Shown here one piece after another: positions 9,590 through 17,653 of a DNA stretch of 64,000 nt. The stretch lies in assembly GCA_012964435.1 (NCBI GenBank), contig DTTX01000057.1, positions 1 to 64,000 on the forward strand, in the 5' to 3' direction. This DNA comes from Mesonia sp. Lineage in GTDB: Bacteria > Bacteroidota > Bacteroidia > Flavobacteriales > Flavobacteriaceae. Under the pieces are notes generated by a model. The model was not told the DNA's origin. It worked only from the letters and a program-made list of their open reading frames with translations, and did no database searches. The position numbers and the translations under genes are program-made. Each line of letters opens with the position of its first letter. Position 1 is the stretch's first letter.

Positions 9590-9694
9590 AAATAATAACG
9601 TTATCATATTTCGTATTAATCACGAGATGACAAAATGAAAAAATAAAAATAGTCTAGAGACAAAACTCTAGCATCTAAATAACATAAACCAACT

Positions 9695-9783
9695 GCGCAA
9701 GGGATGGCAGCGGCATCCTTTTTTTGCTTGAACAAGTGGCAAAAAAAGATACAGCGAACAGCCCGACCCCGACAGGGATGCGC
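9695..9783. repeat. Dispersed inverted-end repeat, copy A (short-loop form)
   Basis: About 89 bp with ends GCGCAAGGGATGGCAGCGGC and CCGACAGGGATGCGCC, and inner arms GGCATCCTTTTTTTGCTTG and AAAAAAAGATACAGCG. It matches copies at 50717-50828 and 62138-62239. This copy has almost no loop between the arms (AACAA inside CTTG/CAAG). It lies between the GH2 gene and the double esterase, 21 bp before the latter's ATG, so it could shape that gene's 5' leader. Confidence 0.7.
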
Positions 9784-9804
9784 CAAAAAAACATCAACTA
9801 AAAA

Positions 9805-11319
9805 ATGAAAACAACCAAGTTATTTGCTGTGTTATTACTTATGGCAAGCTTTGTGAGCTGCGAACAAAAACCAGAAGGCAAACCTACCGTTTACATCATC
9901 GGCGATTCTACTGTGAAAAATGGTAGCGGTAAAGGTGACGGCGGACTTTGGGGCTGGGGAGATTATATGGATCAGTTTCTAGATACCACCCAAGTCGATA
10001 TTGAAAACCACGCTTTAGGCGGCACTAGTAGCCGAACTTTCCAGAGTAAAGGTCTGTGGGAGCCGGTGAAAGACAGCCTGAAAAAAGGAGATTATGTGTT
10101 GTTGCAATTCGGACATAATGATAGTGGTGCGTTGAACGATGATTCTCGTGCGCGTGGTACTATTAAAGGAGTTGGAGAAGAAAGCGAAGAAATTGATAAT
10201 ATGCTTACCGGCGAACACGAAGTAGTACATTCTTACGGTTGGTATTTGCGTAAAGTGATCAAAGAAGCGAAAGAAAAAGGAGCAATTCCGGTAGTTATGT
10301 CGCCTATCCCTCGTAATGATTGGACGGACGGAAAATTGTCTAGAAACGATAAATCGTACGGTGGTTGGGCAAAACAAGTTGCAGAAGAAGAAGGTGTTAC
10401 CTTCATCAATTTGAATGAAAGAATGGTCAGCGCTTTGAATCCAATAGGAGAAGAAAAAGTAACTGGAACGTATTTTTACAAACGCGATCATACGCATACT
10501 TCGGCACGTGGAGCGCTGCTTTCGGCTAGTTTAATTTCGGAAGGTTTGGCAGCATCTGATAATGATTTGAAAACATATTTATTGAAAGATCCCAAAACGC
10601 ATTTGCCTGAAAAGAAAGATATTTTCTTAATTGGAGATTCTACTGTTGCCAGCAATAACGATACGATTGTGGGTTGGGGTGTTGTTTTCGAAAAATATTT
10701 CGATACTACCCGAGTTCGCATTCATAACAAAGCCAGAGGTGGTCGCAGTAGTCGTACCTATCGCGGTGAAGGCTTGTGGGACGAAGTGAAAGATTCCCTA
10801 AATGAAGGTGATTTTGTGTTGATGCAATTTGGTCACAACGATGGCGGACATATTGATACGCCAAAATATCGTGGTTCTATCCGCGGAATGGGAGATGAAA
10901 CGCAGGTAGTAGATTTTGGAAACGACAGCACAGAAGTAGTCCACACCTATGGTTGGTATATGAAAAAATACATTGAAGAAACCAAAGCCAAAGGCGCCAC
11001 TCCAATCGTATTGAGTATGGTTCCTAGAAATATTTGGCACGGAGATAAAGTAGAGCGCAATGATGACGATTATGCTGGTTTAGCAAAACAAGCCGCGGAA
11101 GAAATGGATGCCATTTTTGTGAATCTGAACGATGCTGTAGCCCACAAATATGAAGCTATGGGGAAAGATAAAGTGAAAGAGTATTTTCCTAAAGATCATA
11201 CGCACACCAACAAAGAAGGTGCAGAACTGAATACTTTAACGGTTGCTGAAAAATTAAAGCAAATTAGAAATTGCAATATCCGCGATTATATTTATTTGCC
11301 GGAAGAAGCGAAAGAATAA
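9805..11319 (+). CDS. Lipoprotein with two tandem CE12 (rhamnogalacturonan acetylesterase-like) domains
   Basis: A probable surface- or periplasm-anchored esterase made of two SGNH domains of the same family. The lipobox is SFVSC (Cys19). Domain 1 (about 28-260) has GDSTV at 33-37, GHND at 103-106 and Asp228/His231 in RDHTH. Domain 2 (about 270-495) has GDSTV at 277-281, GHND at 343-346 and Asp464/His467 in KDHTH. Both catalytic sets are complete, so the protein looks double-headed. The halves share many blocks (GG.SSRT, GLW..VKDSL), which points to internal duplication. It is separated from the GH2 operon by 278 bp of repeats and has no copy of the shared motif, so it is either read through or has an unrecognised promoter. 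Bases 11057-11086 are also found inside the broken sulfatase. Confidence 0.9.
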   Translation: MKTTKLFAVLLLMASFVSCEQKPEGKPTVYIIGDSTVKNGSGKGDGGLWGWGDYMDQFLDTTQVDIENHALGGTSSRTFQSKGLWEPVKDSLKKGDYVLLQFGHNDSGALNDDSRARGTIKGVGEESEEIDNMLTGEHEVVHSYGWYLRKVIKEAKEKGAIPVVMSPIPRNDWTDGKLSRNDKSYGGWAKQVAEEEGVTFINLNERMVSALNPIGEEKVTGTYFYKRDHTHTSARGALLSASLISEGLAASDNDLKTYLLKDPKTHLPEKKDIFLIGDSTVASNNDTIVGWGVVFEKYFDTTRVRIHNKARGGRSSRTYRGEGLWDEVKDSLNEGDFVLMQFGHNDGGHIDTPKYRGSIRGMGDETQVVDFGNDSTEVVHTYGWYMKKYIEETKAKGATPIVLSMVPRNIWHGDKVERNDDDYAGLAKQAAEEMDAIFVNLNDAVAHKYEAMGKDKVKEYFPKDHTHTNKEGAELNTLTVAEKLKQIRNCNIRDYIYLPEEAKE

Positions 11320-11353
11320 GCTAGATGCCCTTGATATTTATACTTAATGCGTC

Positions 11354-11471
11354 ACACTGAACTTGATTAACTACGTTGAATCTTCAATTTCAGTGTTTCA
11401 TTCTTATGGATTAACATACTTAATCACTAAATGAGATTCTGGTCTAAACCCGGAATCTCATTTAGTGATTA
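11354..11471. repeat. Palindromic repeats between converging genes
   Basis: Two dyads fill the gap between the double esterase (+) and rhaM (-). One is ACACTGAA (11354-11361) with TTCAGTGT (11389-11396). The other is a perfect 19-bp inverted repeat, 11421-11439 with 11453-11471, around a 13-base loop related to the CTGG...CCGG repeat units. The second overlaps the last 3 bases of rhaM, its stop codon. Because the genes converge here, it may act as a bidirectional transcript end, though it lacks a good T-tract. Confidence 0.6.
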
Positions 11472-11783
11472 CTTCATAAAAAAAACTTCTTTTAGAGGAA
11501 TAACAACCGGAGAGCTATCCGGATTAACTTCCATCAAATCTGCCATATATTTCCACCATTTTTTCATGATCGGATGCTTAGGTAATTCAGCTTCAGTAGA
11601 GTTTTCTTTCAGTTTTTGAATAGCAAAAAGACTTAAACTTTCTTCGTCTAAAAAAATATGGTAGTCAGAAATACCACTATCTTGAAGTAACTTTTTTAAT
11701 TCCGCCCAAATTTCATCGTGACGCTTTTTATATTCAGCCTCACAGCCGGGTTTTAATTTCATTTTAAACGCAACTGTTTTCAT
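11469..11783 (-). CDS. rhaM: L-rhamnose mutarotase
   Basis: Small cytoplasmic enzyme of 104 residues that interconverts alpha- and beta-L-rhamnose so that rhamnose isomerase gets the right anomer. The family pattern is complete: an N-terminal KMKLKPG strand, YKKRHDEIWAEL (with the catalytic-region His), the central SDYHIF strand, and the C-terminal HPIMKKWWKYMADLM block with the paired Trp. The length is exactly that of RhaM proteins. It is transcribed leftward, with the sulfatase remnant just upstream in the same direction, in a stretch thick with intergenic repeats. No copy of the shared promoter motif is seen upstream. It is good evidence that free rhamnose is a real product of the locus. 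Confidence 0.93.
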   Translation of the reverse strand: MKTVAFKMKLKPGCEAEYKKRHDEIWAELKKLLQDSGISDYHIFLDEESLSLFAIQKLKENSTEAELPKHPIMKKWWKYMADLMEVNPDSSPVVIPLKEVFFMK

Positions 11784-11820
11784 TTTAATAATTGATTAAA
11801 TAAGAAGATATTAAATGAGC

Positions 11821-11897
11821 ACTTCGACAAGCTCAGTGTGACAATTTTGTAGCAATTAGAATACCAATACTTACAAGGTTTTGAAAACCTTGCAGGA
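11821..11897. repeat. Two short intergenic repeats upstream of rhaM
   Basis: ACTTCGACAAGCTCAGTGTG (from 11821) is a well-known flavobacterial intergenic unit. Relatives of it occupy the loops of the large repeat at 50717 and 62138. It is followed by a hairpin, CAAGGTTTTGAAAACCTTG (11874-11892), another common intergenic palindrome. No gene is present here. Confidence 0.5.
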
Positions 11898-11907
11898 GAA
11901 ATCGAAT

Positions 11908-13334
11908 TTATTTTAAAGGCACGTTAACTTCATTTGCATCTCTATCAAATTGCTGTTGAATTGCTTTTTTCAAATTACTAGCAATCTCTTGATGCTCTGC
12001 GATCACATTCTTTTCTTCGGAAGGATCTTCTTCAATATTAAATAACTCAAACTCGGTTTCTTCATCGAGATGACGCGTTCTTACTAGCTTCCAAGGTTTT
12101 TGAATGAAGCTTTCTTGTTTATGCCCTCGAACGTAAATGTTATGATTTTCATTCGTTTTCTCTTTTAAAATTGAAGTCAAGCTCTCTCCTTCCACTTGTT
12201 CAGGAATTTCTACTGCTGCTAATTCTAAAAATGTAGGCATCACATCGGTTACCGAAATGTAATTCTGATTTTTTTCTGCTTCCATAAAATTATTCCAAGA
12301 AATAATGGCAGGAACACGAATGGCTCCTTCGTAATTACTGGTTTTATAATCACGTAAAGGCTTGTTACTTCCCAATTGATCGTTAGGACCATATTTACCA
12401 TCGTACTGCGTCGTGGGATTCCAGTTTTCTTGCGCTCCATTGTCACTCATAAATAGAACAATCGTGTTTTCTTTTAAGCCTAAGCTGTATAAATGTTGAA
12501 GCACTTGCCCAATCGCTTCATCTAAATGTGCCATAGCCGCTGCATAATCACGTCTAGACTTGTTTTCTATAAATCTGTATTTCTCTGTCCATTTTTCAGG
12601 TTCTTGTAACGGAATATGTGGAGCGCTATACGCTAACTGTAAAAAGAATTGTTGATTCTCCTTTTGCTCGCTTAACCATTTTACAACTTCTTGAGTAATT
12701 AAATCGGTAGCGTGACCTTCTTCTTCAATTAGTTTTCCTTGTCGATGCCAACTAGGATCTCCATTTTTATATTCGTGAGAATATTGATCGATCTGCCCGT
12801 GCAAAAATCCGTATGAATAATCAAAACCATAAGCTTCCGGGCCGCTTGCCGGTGTTAAACCTAAATGCCATTTTCCCATTAAAGCAGTTTGGTAATTTGC
12901 TTTTTTTAAAGCCTGCGGAAGTGTAATAATACTATCGGGAAGTGTTTTTTCGCTTCGACCGCTAATTGGCGCGACAATTCCCATTCGGCTAGCCGGCATT
13001 CCTGTGAGTAAACTTGCTCGGGAAGGAGAACAAGTTGGGTTTACATAAAAACGCTCGAGTCGTGTTCCAGATTTTGCGAGCTTGTCTAAGTTTGGAGTTT
13101 GTATTTCTGAATCGTGAAAGCTCATATCGTTCCATCCCGCGTCGTCTGCAATGATGACGATTATGCTGGTTTAGCAATAATGACAAGAAAATTAGGTTTC
13201 TTTACCTTTTGAATCGTAGAAGCATCTTTTTTTTCTACTGAAGTTTTCATTTCATTTTTACAAGAAAAGCAAGAAACTATCAAAAAGCTATAAAGTAAAA
13301 TACGAAACTGAAGATCTTTTTTTGAGTAGATCAT
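11908..13334 (-). pseudogene. Sulfatase (formylglycine type) broken by a 26-bp insertion
   Basis: The remnant encodes an arylsulfatase-like lipoprotein. Translation from the ATG at 13334 gives a lipoprotein signal (Cys22 or Cys25), then PNFLVIIA, then a foreign KPA and a TAA at 13161-13163. The other frame resumes with VIIADDAGWNDMSF and carries CSPSR, the formylglycine motif, NKSRRDYAAAMAHLDEAIG and a normal C-terminus to 11908. Removing bases 13151-13176 restores one continuous frame of 466 residues with the metal-binding ADD pair intact, so one event broke the gene. The ATG at 13125 could start the rest, but that product would lack the signal peptide and both metal-binding Asp residues. 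The gene lies downstream of GH31 on the same strand. Its original job was probably desulfation of the target polymer. An assembly error cannot be excluded. Confidence 0.85.
13148..13177 (+). repeat. 30-bp exact copy of part of the double-esterase gene, inside the sulfatase
   Basis: Bases 13148-13177 are identical to 11057-11086, where they encode RNDDDYAGLAK of the double CE12 esterase. Identity ends sharply on both sides. The sulfatase itself would have read GCAATAATGAC at this point and the esterase reads GCAATGATGAC, so the two share microhomology at the join. The net insertion is 26 bp (13151-13176). Both copies point the same way, 2,091 bp apart. Confidence 0.9.
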
Positions 13335-13438
13335 CTTTTAAGAATATTAGGTAATATTTAAATTTTATTATTTGTCAAACTTACTTTAATAGTAGTACTA
13401 CCGAATTTGGTTCGAAATCATCTCATATTTGATAAGCG

Positions 13439-13470
13439 GAATGAGATGCTGAATCAAGTTTAGCATGACG
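13439..13470. repeat. Decayed intergenic repeat between GH31 and the sulfatase remnant
   Basis: The 264-bp gap 13335-13598 holds GGAATGAGATGCTGAATCAA followed by GTTTAGCATGACG, a decayed member of the CTGAA...TTCAG intergenic repeat family, and further on TCTCGATACGGTTTTTTCTT, also repeat-like. I see no gene and no copy of the shared promoter motif here, so the sulfatase was probably read through from GH31. Confidence 0.4.
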
Positions 13471-13598
13471 CTGTTTTTCTTACTACACATTATTTCAATC
13501 TGCTTCTCGATACGGTTTTTTCTTCGCTACTACTCCCCTAAAATCATTCGAAGCAACAGCTTTACGGTTTTATACATTCAAATAAATACTTTAAAAGA

Positions 13599-15992
13599 TT
13601 ACTTTGAAAAATTAATGCTACTTTTCTTCTTAGAATTAGTTGAAATACTTACCGTTGAAACATCTTCTTTCTGTTGAATCTTTAGAGATTTTCCGTTTGA
13701 TTTTGCTGCGGAATAATTTCCGTGTAAACGGATTTCATAAGTTCTATCGTCTAGTTTGTATTTCCCTTCAGCAGGTTGAATTGTTACTTCAACTTGATCA
13801 TCTTCAGCATTCAATTCAATAATCGTTAACGCATACTTTCCTTTTTGATAATCTAAACTTTTACCATCATCATCATAAAGTGAGAACGAAGAATTTCCGT
13901 CAGGATAAATATCTAATGTAATGGTTTCAATTTCTTTTTCACCCACATACTGCACAACTTCTTGCGAAGGAATAATGGCTCCACCTTTAATAAAAATCGG
14001 CATTTCTTCAATCGGGCTAAGTACGTTTAAGTATTGTTTTCCTTCAAATTGTTCACCTGTCCAGTAATTGGTCCAATTTCCTTCCGGTAAATAAACAGTT
14101 CGTGTTTTTGCACCTTTAGTAGTTACCGGGCAAATCATCATACTTTCCCCAAATAAATACTGATCGGTAATTTCATAAACATTAGAGTCGTCTTGATAAT
14201 CTAATACCAAAGCGCGCATTAACGGCATCCCGGTTTGGTGATTTTCATAAGCGGTACTGTAGATATAAGGAATTAAACTATAACGTAAATCGTCGTATTG
14301 TTTAAAGATGCGTTGCGCTTCTTCTCCGTAATTCCAAGGTTCTTTATAATTAGGATGCTCCATCCCAAATAAATGGGATACCGGACTAAAGAAACCAAAT
14401 TGGCACCATCTAATATATAATTCCGGATCTGCGACGTGCTCGAAACCGCCCATATTATGGCTCCAATACCCCACGCCAGACATCCCGATGTTAAGTCCCG
14501 CTTTGATTACCGGCTCAAAATATTGCCATTCACTTGGCCAATCTCCTGCCCAAATAAACGGATAACGCTGAATACCGGCATAACCTTCACGCGTGTGATT
14601 CATCCCACGCATTTTATTATATTCCTGATATTTCTCGTAAGGAGCTTTTGCATAAGCTACCGGAAACACGTTGTGTAAAGAAGTAATTTTTTGCCCTCGA
14701 GGACCGGTTTTATTGCTCTCGTTGGCTTTTCTACCAAAAGCACTTCCTTCATCTGTTTTAAAGAACATAGCACCCTGCTCTGCCACGCGCATCGCACAGT
14801 TTTCCCACCACCAGTTTACAGCATCTTCATCGAAAAAGTTGACAAATTCACCTGAATTATTGGGTTCTGGATAAACGTAACCGGCTTCTCTTGCTTCATC
14901 TAACAAGCGTAATTTTTTACCATTATCAAAACGCGGACGAACGTGTAAACCTACCGCGTTTAAATTTAGCGCATATAAACTATCAAACATTTTTTCGGTA
15001 TCGTGAAAGGTTTCTCTCCACTCAAAAGTAGTGGCTCCGCTCCCTCCATTTTCACCAAACATTCTCCACGTAGAATCTAAGTGAAGTACATCAATAGGAA
15101 TTTGATATTGTCTAAATTTCTCGACTAAAGCCACCGGATAATTAGCCGAAGTTTCTTCTTCGTGTCCCCAGGTTCCTCCGCTATAAGTTCCGACGTGTAA
15201 TCCCATCGCAAATTTAGGAAGCATTGGTGATTTACCGGTGATGGAGGTGTAACCATCTAAGATTTTAGGAAAATTTGGTCCATAAATAAAATAGTAATCA
15301 AGTTCTTTATCTTCCGAAGAAAATGTATAAAATTTAGCATTCGATTTTCCCATATCCCAAGTAGAAGGGTAAGAAGTATGGTAGAAAATACCATAACCTT
15401 TAGTGCTCATAAAAAATGGTACCGGTGCATAATTAGCTTCTAAGACATTATATGCGCCGATAATATGAGGCTTTCCTAAACCGCGACCAACGTTTAAAGT
15501 TACTTCTTTACCGCGACGGTCTAGTACATCCATACGTTCGCCAAAACCGAAGAAATGCTCATCGGCTTGTAGTTTTTTGGTCGCGCCAAAAGTTTCTTTT
15601 GAAGACTCTTTTTTTGCAACAACATCGGCATTTAATAAGTTTCCTTTTTTATCGTAAATATGAATTTGAAACGGACTTTTATGAATTTCAACATTTAATT
15701 GATTGGTTTGAAAGCTTAATTTTTCGGAAGTTTCGTTTTGCTGAACTTCTACCTGATCCCAATTATAGTTAGAAACCATATAAGGTTCGTTTTCTCTAAA
15801 ATCTCCGTTCCAAGAGGTTCTAAACCGAACGATAGAAGAAGTACAGAATTCAACTTTCACATCGGCTTCTGAGGTTTTCAAATGAAAGGTATTGTTCTTT
15901 TCTTCTTTTAAGTTCTGAAAGTCACCCATTTGCTGAGCAAAAAAACTAAATGATAGAAAGAAGCTAAAAAGTGTGAGTCCTAATTTTTTCAA
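13599..15992 (-). CDS. Glycoside hydrolase family 31 protein (alpha-xylosidase/alpha-glucosidase type)
   Basis: Exported glycosidase of 797 residues. It has a signal peptide (about 1-20, ending FFAQ), an N-terminal beta-sandwich (HFFGFGER near 146), the GH31 barrel (about 260-590) and C-terminal beta domains. The nucleophile is probably Asp414 in FFKTDEGSAFG and the acid/base Asp484 in WAGDWPSEW. The KTD form of the nucleophile block resembles alpha-xylosidase-like members more than classic alpha-glucosidases with WxDMNE, but the specificity is not fixed by sequence reading. It has its own promoter with the shared locus motif, located just after the terminator of the SusC/SusD transcript. The ATG at 15992 directly precedes the signal peptide. 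Confidence 0.9.
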   Translation of the reverse strand: MKKLGLTLFSFFLSFSFFAQQMGDFQNLKEEKNNTFHLKTSEADVKVEFCTSSIVRFRTSWNGDFRENEPYMVSNYNWDQVEVQQNETSEKLSFQTNQLNVEIHKSPFQIHIYDKKGNLLNADVVAKKESSKETFGATKKLQADEHFFGFGERMDVLDRRGKEVTLNVGRGLGKPHIIGAYNVLEANYAPVPFFMSTKGYGIFYHTSYPSTWDMGKSNAKFYTFSSEDKELDYYFIYGPNFPKILDGYTSITGKSPMLPKFAMGLHVGTYSGGTWGHEEETSANYPVALVEKFRQYQIPIDVLHLDSTWRMFGENGGSGATTFEWRETFHDTEKMFDSLYALNLNAVGLHVRPRFDNGKKLRLLDEAREAGYVYPEPNNSGEFVNFFDEDAVNWWWENCAMRVAEQGAMFFKTDEGSAFGRKANESNKTGPRGQKITSLHNVFPVAYAKAPYEKYQEYNKMRGMNHTREGYAGIQRYPFIWAGDWPSEWQYFEPVIKAGLNIGMSGVGYWSHNMGGFEHVADPELYIRWCQFGFFSPVSHLFGMEHPNYKEPWNYGEEAQRIFKQYDDLRYSLIPYIYSTAYENHQTGMPLMRALVLDYQDDSNVYEITDQYLFGESMMICPVTTKGAKTRTVYLPEGNWTNYWTGEQFEGKQYLNVLSPIEEMPIFIKGGAIIPSQEVVQYVGEKEIETITLDIYPDGNSSFSLYDDDGKSLDYQKGKYALTIIELNAEDDQVEVTIQPAEGKYKLDDRTYEIRLHGNYSAAKSNGKSLKIQQKEDVSTVSISTNSKKKSSINFSK

Positions 15993-16021
15993 ACTTAAGT
16001 ATTTTAAAATTTCATGGTCTG

Positions 16022-16066
16022 TAAATATAGGTTTTGTAAGCGCTAGAGGTATCCTGCACTATACTG
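16022..16066 (-). promoter_or_regulatory. Promoter with shared locus motif, for the GH31 gene
   Basis: On the minus strand the motif CAGTATAGTGCAGGAT (16066-16051) is followed after exactly 21 bp by TATATTTA (16029-16022), a near-consensus -7 element, with the GH31 ATG 29 bp beyond. The motif directly abuts the T-rich end of the susD terminator, so GH31 seems to be insulated from susCD yet placed under the same control. Confidence 0.75.
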
Positions 16067-16070
16067 TTTA

Positions 16071-16108
16071 AAAAAGAAAAACCCTGTTTTCTTTTGAAAA
16101 CAGGGTTT
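16071..16108 (-). terminator. Terminator downstream of susD
   Basis: Perfect 13-bp stem (16079-16091 with 16096-16108, AACCCTGTTTTC type) with a 4-base loop, followed on the minus strand by TTTTCTTTTTT. It starts 36 bp after the susD stop and ends the susCD transcript. Confidence 0.85.
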
Positions 16109-16143
16109 GCATAATTCAAATAAAAACAAACACTTACTTTTTA

Positions 16144-17631
16144 TTAATTGTATCCCGGGTTTTGTTCGTAAAGGCCTTCTTTAACCGTCATTTGATCTGT
16201 AGGAACGGGATAGATAATTTGATTTTCATCCATTGTATTCATACGATCTTGAACATCTTCTTCTGGTACCCAACTATTAATGGTTTCTATTACTTTGCCG
16301 GTTCTTATTAAATCGTACCAACGCTTACTTTCACAAGCAAACTCTCTTCTTTTTTCTTCTAATAATATATCTATATCAACTGAAGCGATTGGAGCTAAAC
16401 CAGCCCTATCACGTATCATATTTACATCATTTAAGATATCTGCTTGGCTGCCGCTACCTCCCATAAGAATCGCTTCTGCTTTCATCATCAAAATATCGGT
16501 ATATCTTATTACAGGATAATTTAATCCCCAATCAAAACGGTCTTGACCTGCAAATTGTAAATCTATGTATTTAACATAAAAAGGCGATGGCAGATAATTT
16601 CCGTTTTCATCTGTATAACCCTCTAAGATATTAAACTCTTCTCTTACATCATCTTCGGAATAATCTTCTATTAAATCTGTAGAAACCTGCTTTCTATCTT
16701 CTCCGTTAGGAAAACCTGCTTGATTTACAGTTAAATATCCGTTCGGAACAGTTAATGATTGATATTCTCCTCCTGCTCCTAAACCACCTGATATGTACTG
16801 GATATCAAAAATAATTTCAGGATTTCCTTCATTTTCATAAGAGAAAATAGAAGCATAATCATCTACAAATCCGAATGGGCCGTTATTAATGATATCATTG
16901 AATTGTGAAAGAGCATCACTATATTCACCGCTATTTAAGCCAGGTCCTTCAATGCTGTAGGTAGGTCCCGATCGAGTTAAATAAACTAATCCTAGCATCG
17001 CCTTTGCAGACCAAGAGGTTGCTTTACCTTCTTGAGAACCCGGATAGGATTCTGGAAGTAAATTTATAGCATCTTGAAGATCTGATAGAATTAATTGATA
17101 TACATCTTCTACTGAACTTCTACCAAGATCTAAAGTTTCTACAGGAGTGTATACTCTATCCATCAAAGGGACTTTTCCATAAGTTCTAACTAAATCAAAA
17201 TAAAAGAAAGCTCTTAAGAATTTTGCCTCTCCTTCTATCCTAGAAAGCGTAGTCTCATCTGAAATAACATTCCCATTAAGTTGATCTAAAACTGTATTTG
17301 CTCTAAATACACCTACAAAATTATTATCCCAATTATCGCTAACTTGCTCGTTAGTTGCTAAAGTTAAATCAAAGTTATTAATTTGCTCGTAAGGCCTAAC
17401 ACCAGTTTGTGTAACTGCGTACATATTATCTGACCTTACCTCTGAAAGATAAAATTGCATATTAGGATAGATATCTAACGTACTATATATCCCATTGACA
17501 GCATTTTCAAAATCTTCCTCACTACTATAGAAATTATTGCTTCCAATTTCTGATATTGGTGTTTGTTCTAATTCACTACTACAGGAAATTAAGTAGAAAG
17601 ACAGAATTGTTAATATATATATTTTTCTCAT
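16144..17631 (-). CDS. SusD/RagB-family outer-membrane glycan-binding lipoprotein
   Basis: Surface lipoprotein that captures oligosaccharides and hands them to its SusC partner. The lipobox is LISC with Cys17, followed by the usual SusD start (ELEQTPISEIGSNNFYSSEEDFENA). The alpha-helical TPR-like core includes GEAKFLRAFFYFDLVRTYGK near residue 135, and the C-terminal block has LEEKRREFACESKRWYDLIR and the NPGYN ending. At 495 residues it is full length. It lies 22 bp after susC on the same strand and is closed by a terminator. The ligand is not readable from sequence; by context it is an oligosaccharide of the rhamnose-containing polymer. Confidence 0.95.
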   Translation of the reverse strand: MRKIYILTILSFYLISCSSELEQTPISEIGSNNFYSSEEDFENAVNGIYSTLDIYPNMQFYLSEVRSDNMYAVTQTGVRPYEQINNFDLTLATNEQVSDNWDNNFVGVFRANTVLDQLNGNVISDETTLSRIEGEAKFLRAFFYFDLVRTYGKVPLMDRVYTPVETLDLGRSSVEDVYQLILSDLQDAINLLPESYPGSQEGKATSWSAKAMLGLVYLTRSGPTYSIEGPGLNSGEYSDALSQFNDIINNGPFGFVDDYASIFSYENEGNPEIIFDIQYISGGLGAGGEYQSLTVPNGYLTVNQAGFPNGEDRKQVSTDLIEDYSEDDVREEFNILEGYTDENGNYLPSPFYVKYIDLQFAGQDRFDWGLNYPVIRYTDILMMKAEAILMGGSGSQADILNDVNMIRDRAGLAPIASVDIDILLEEKRREFACESKRWYDLIRTGKVIETINSWVPEEDVQDRMNTMDENQIIYPVPTDQMTVKEGLYEQNPGYN

Positions 17632-17653
17632 AATTATGAACTTATTATTTAGA

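Noticed and set aside
9695-9783. Insertion sequence or transposon
   Set aside because: Too short, no transposase frame, and no visible target duplication; it is treated as a non-coding repeat.
10015-10497. 160-codon open frame on the minus strand inside the double esterase
   Set aside because: Phe/Ser/Arg-rich product mirrored from the CE12 coding strand; no start context or family match.
11908-13125. Sulfatase gene starting at the ATG at 13125
   Set aside because: That protein would lack the signal peptide and the two N-terminal metal-binding Asp residues, both of which are present upstream and joined in frame once the 26-bp insertion is removed.
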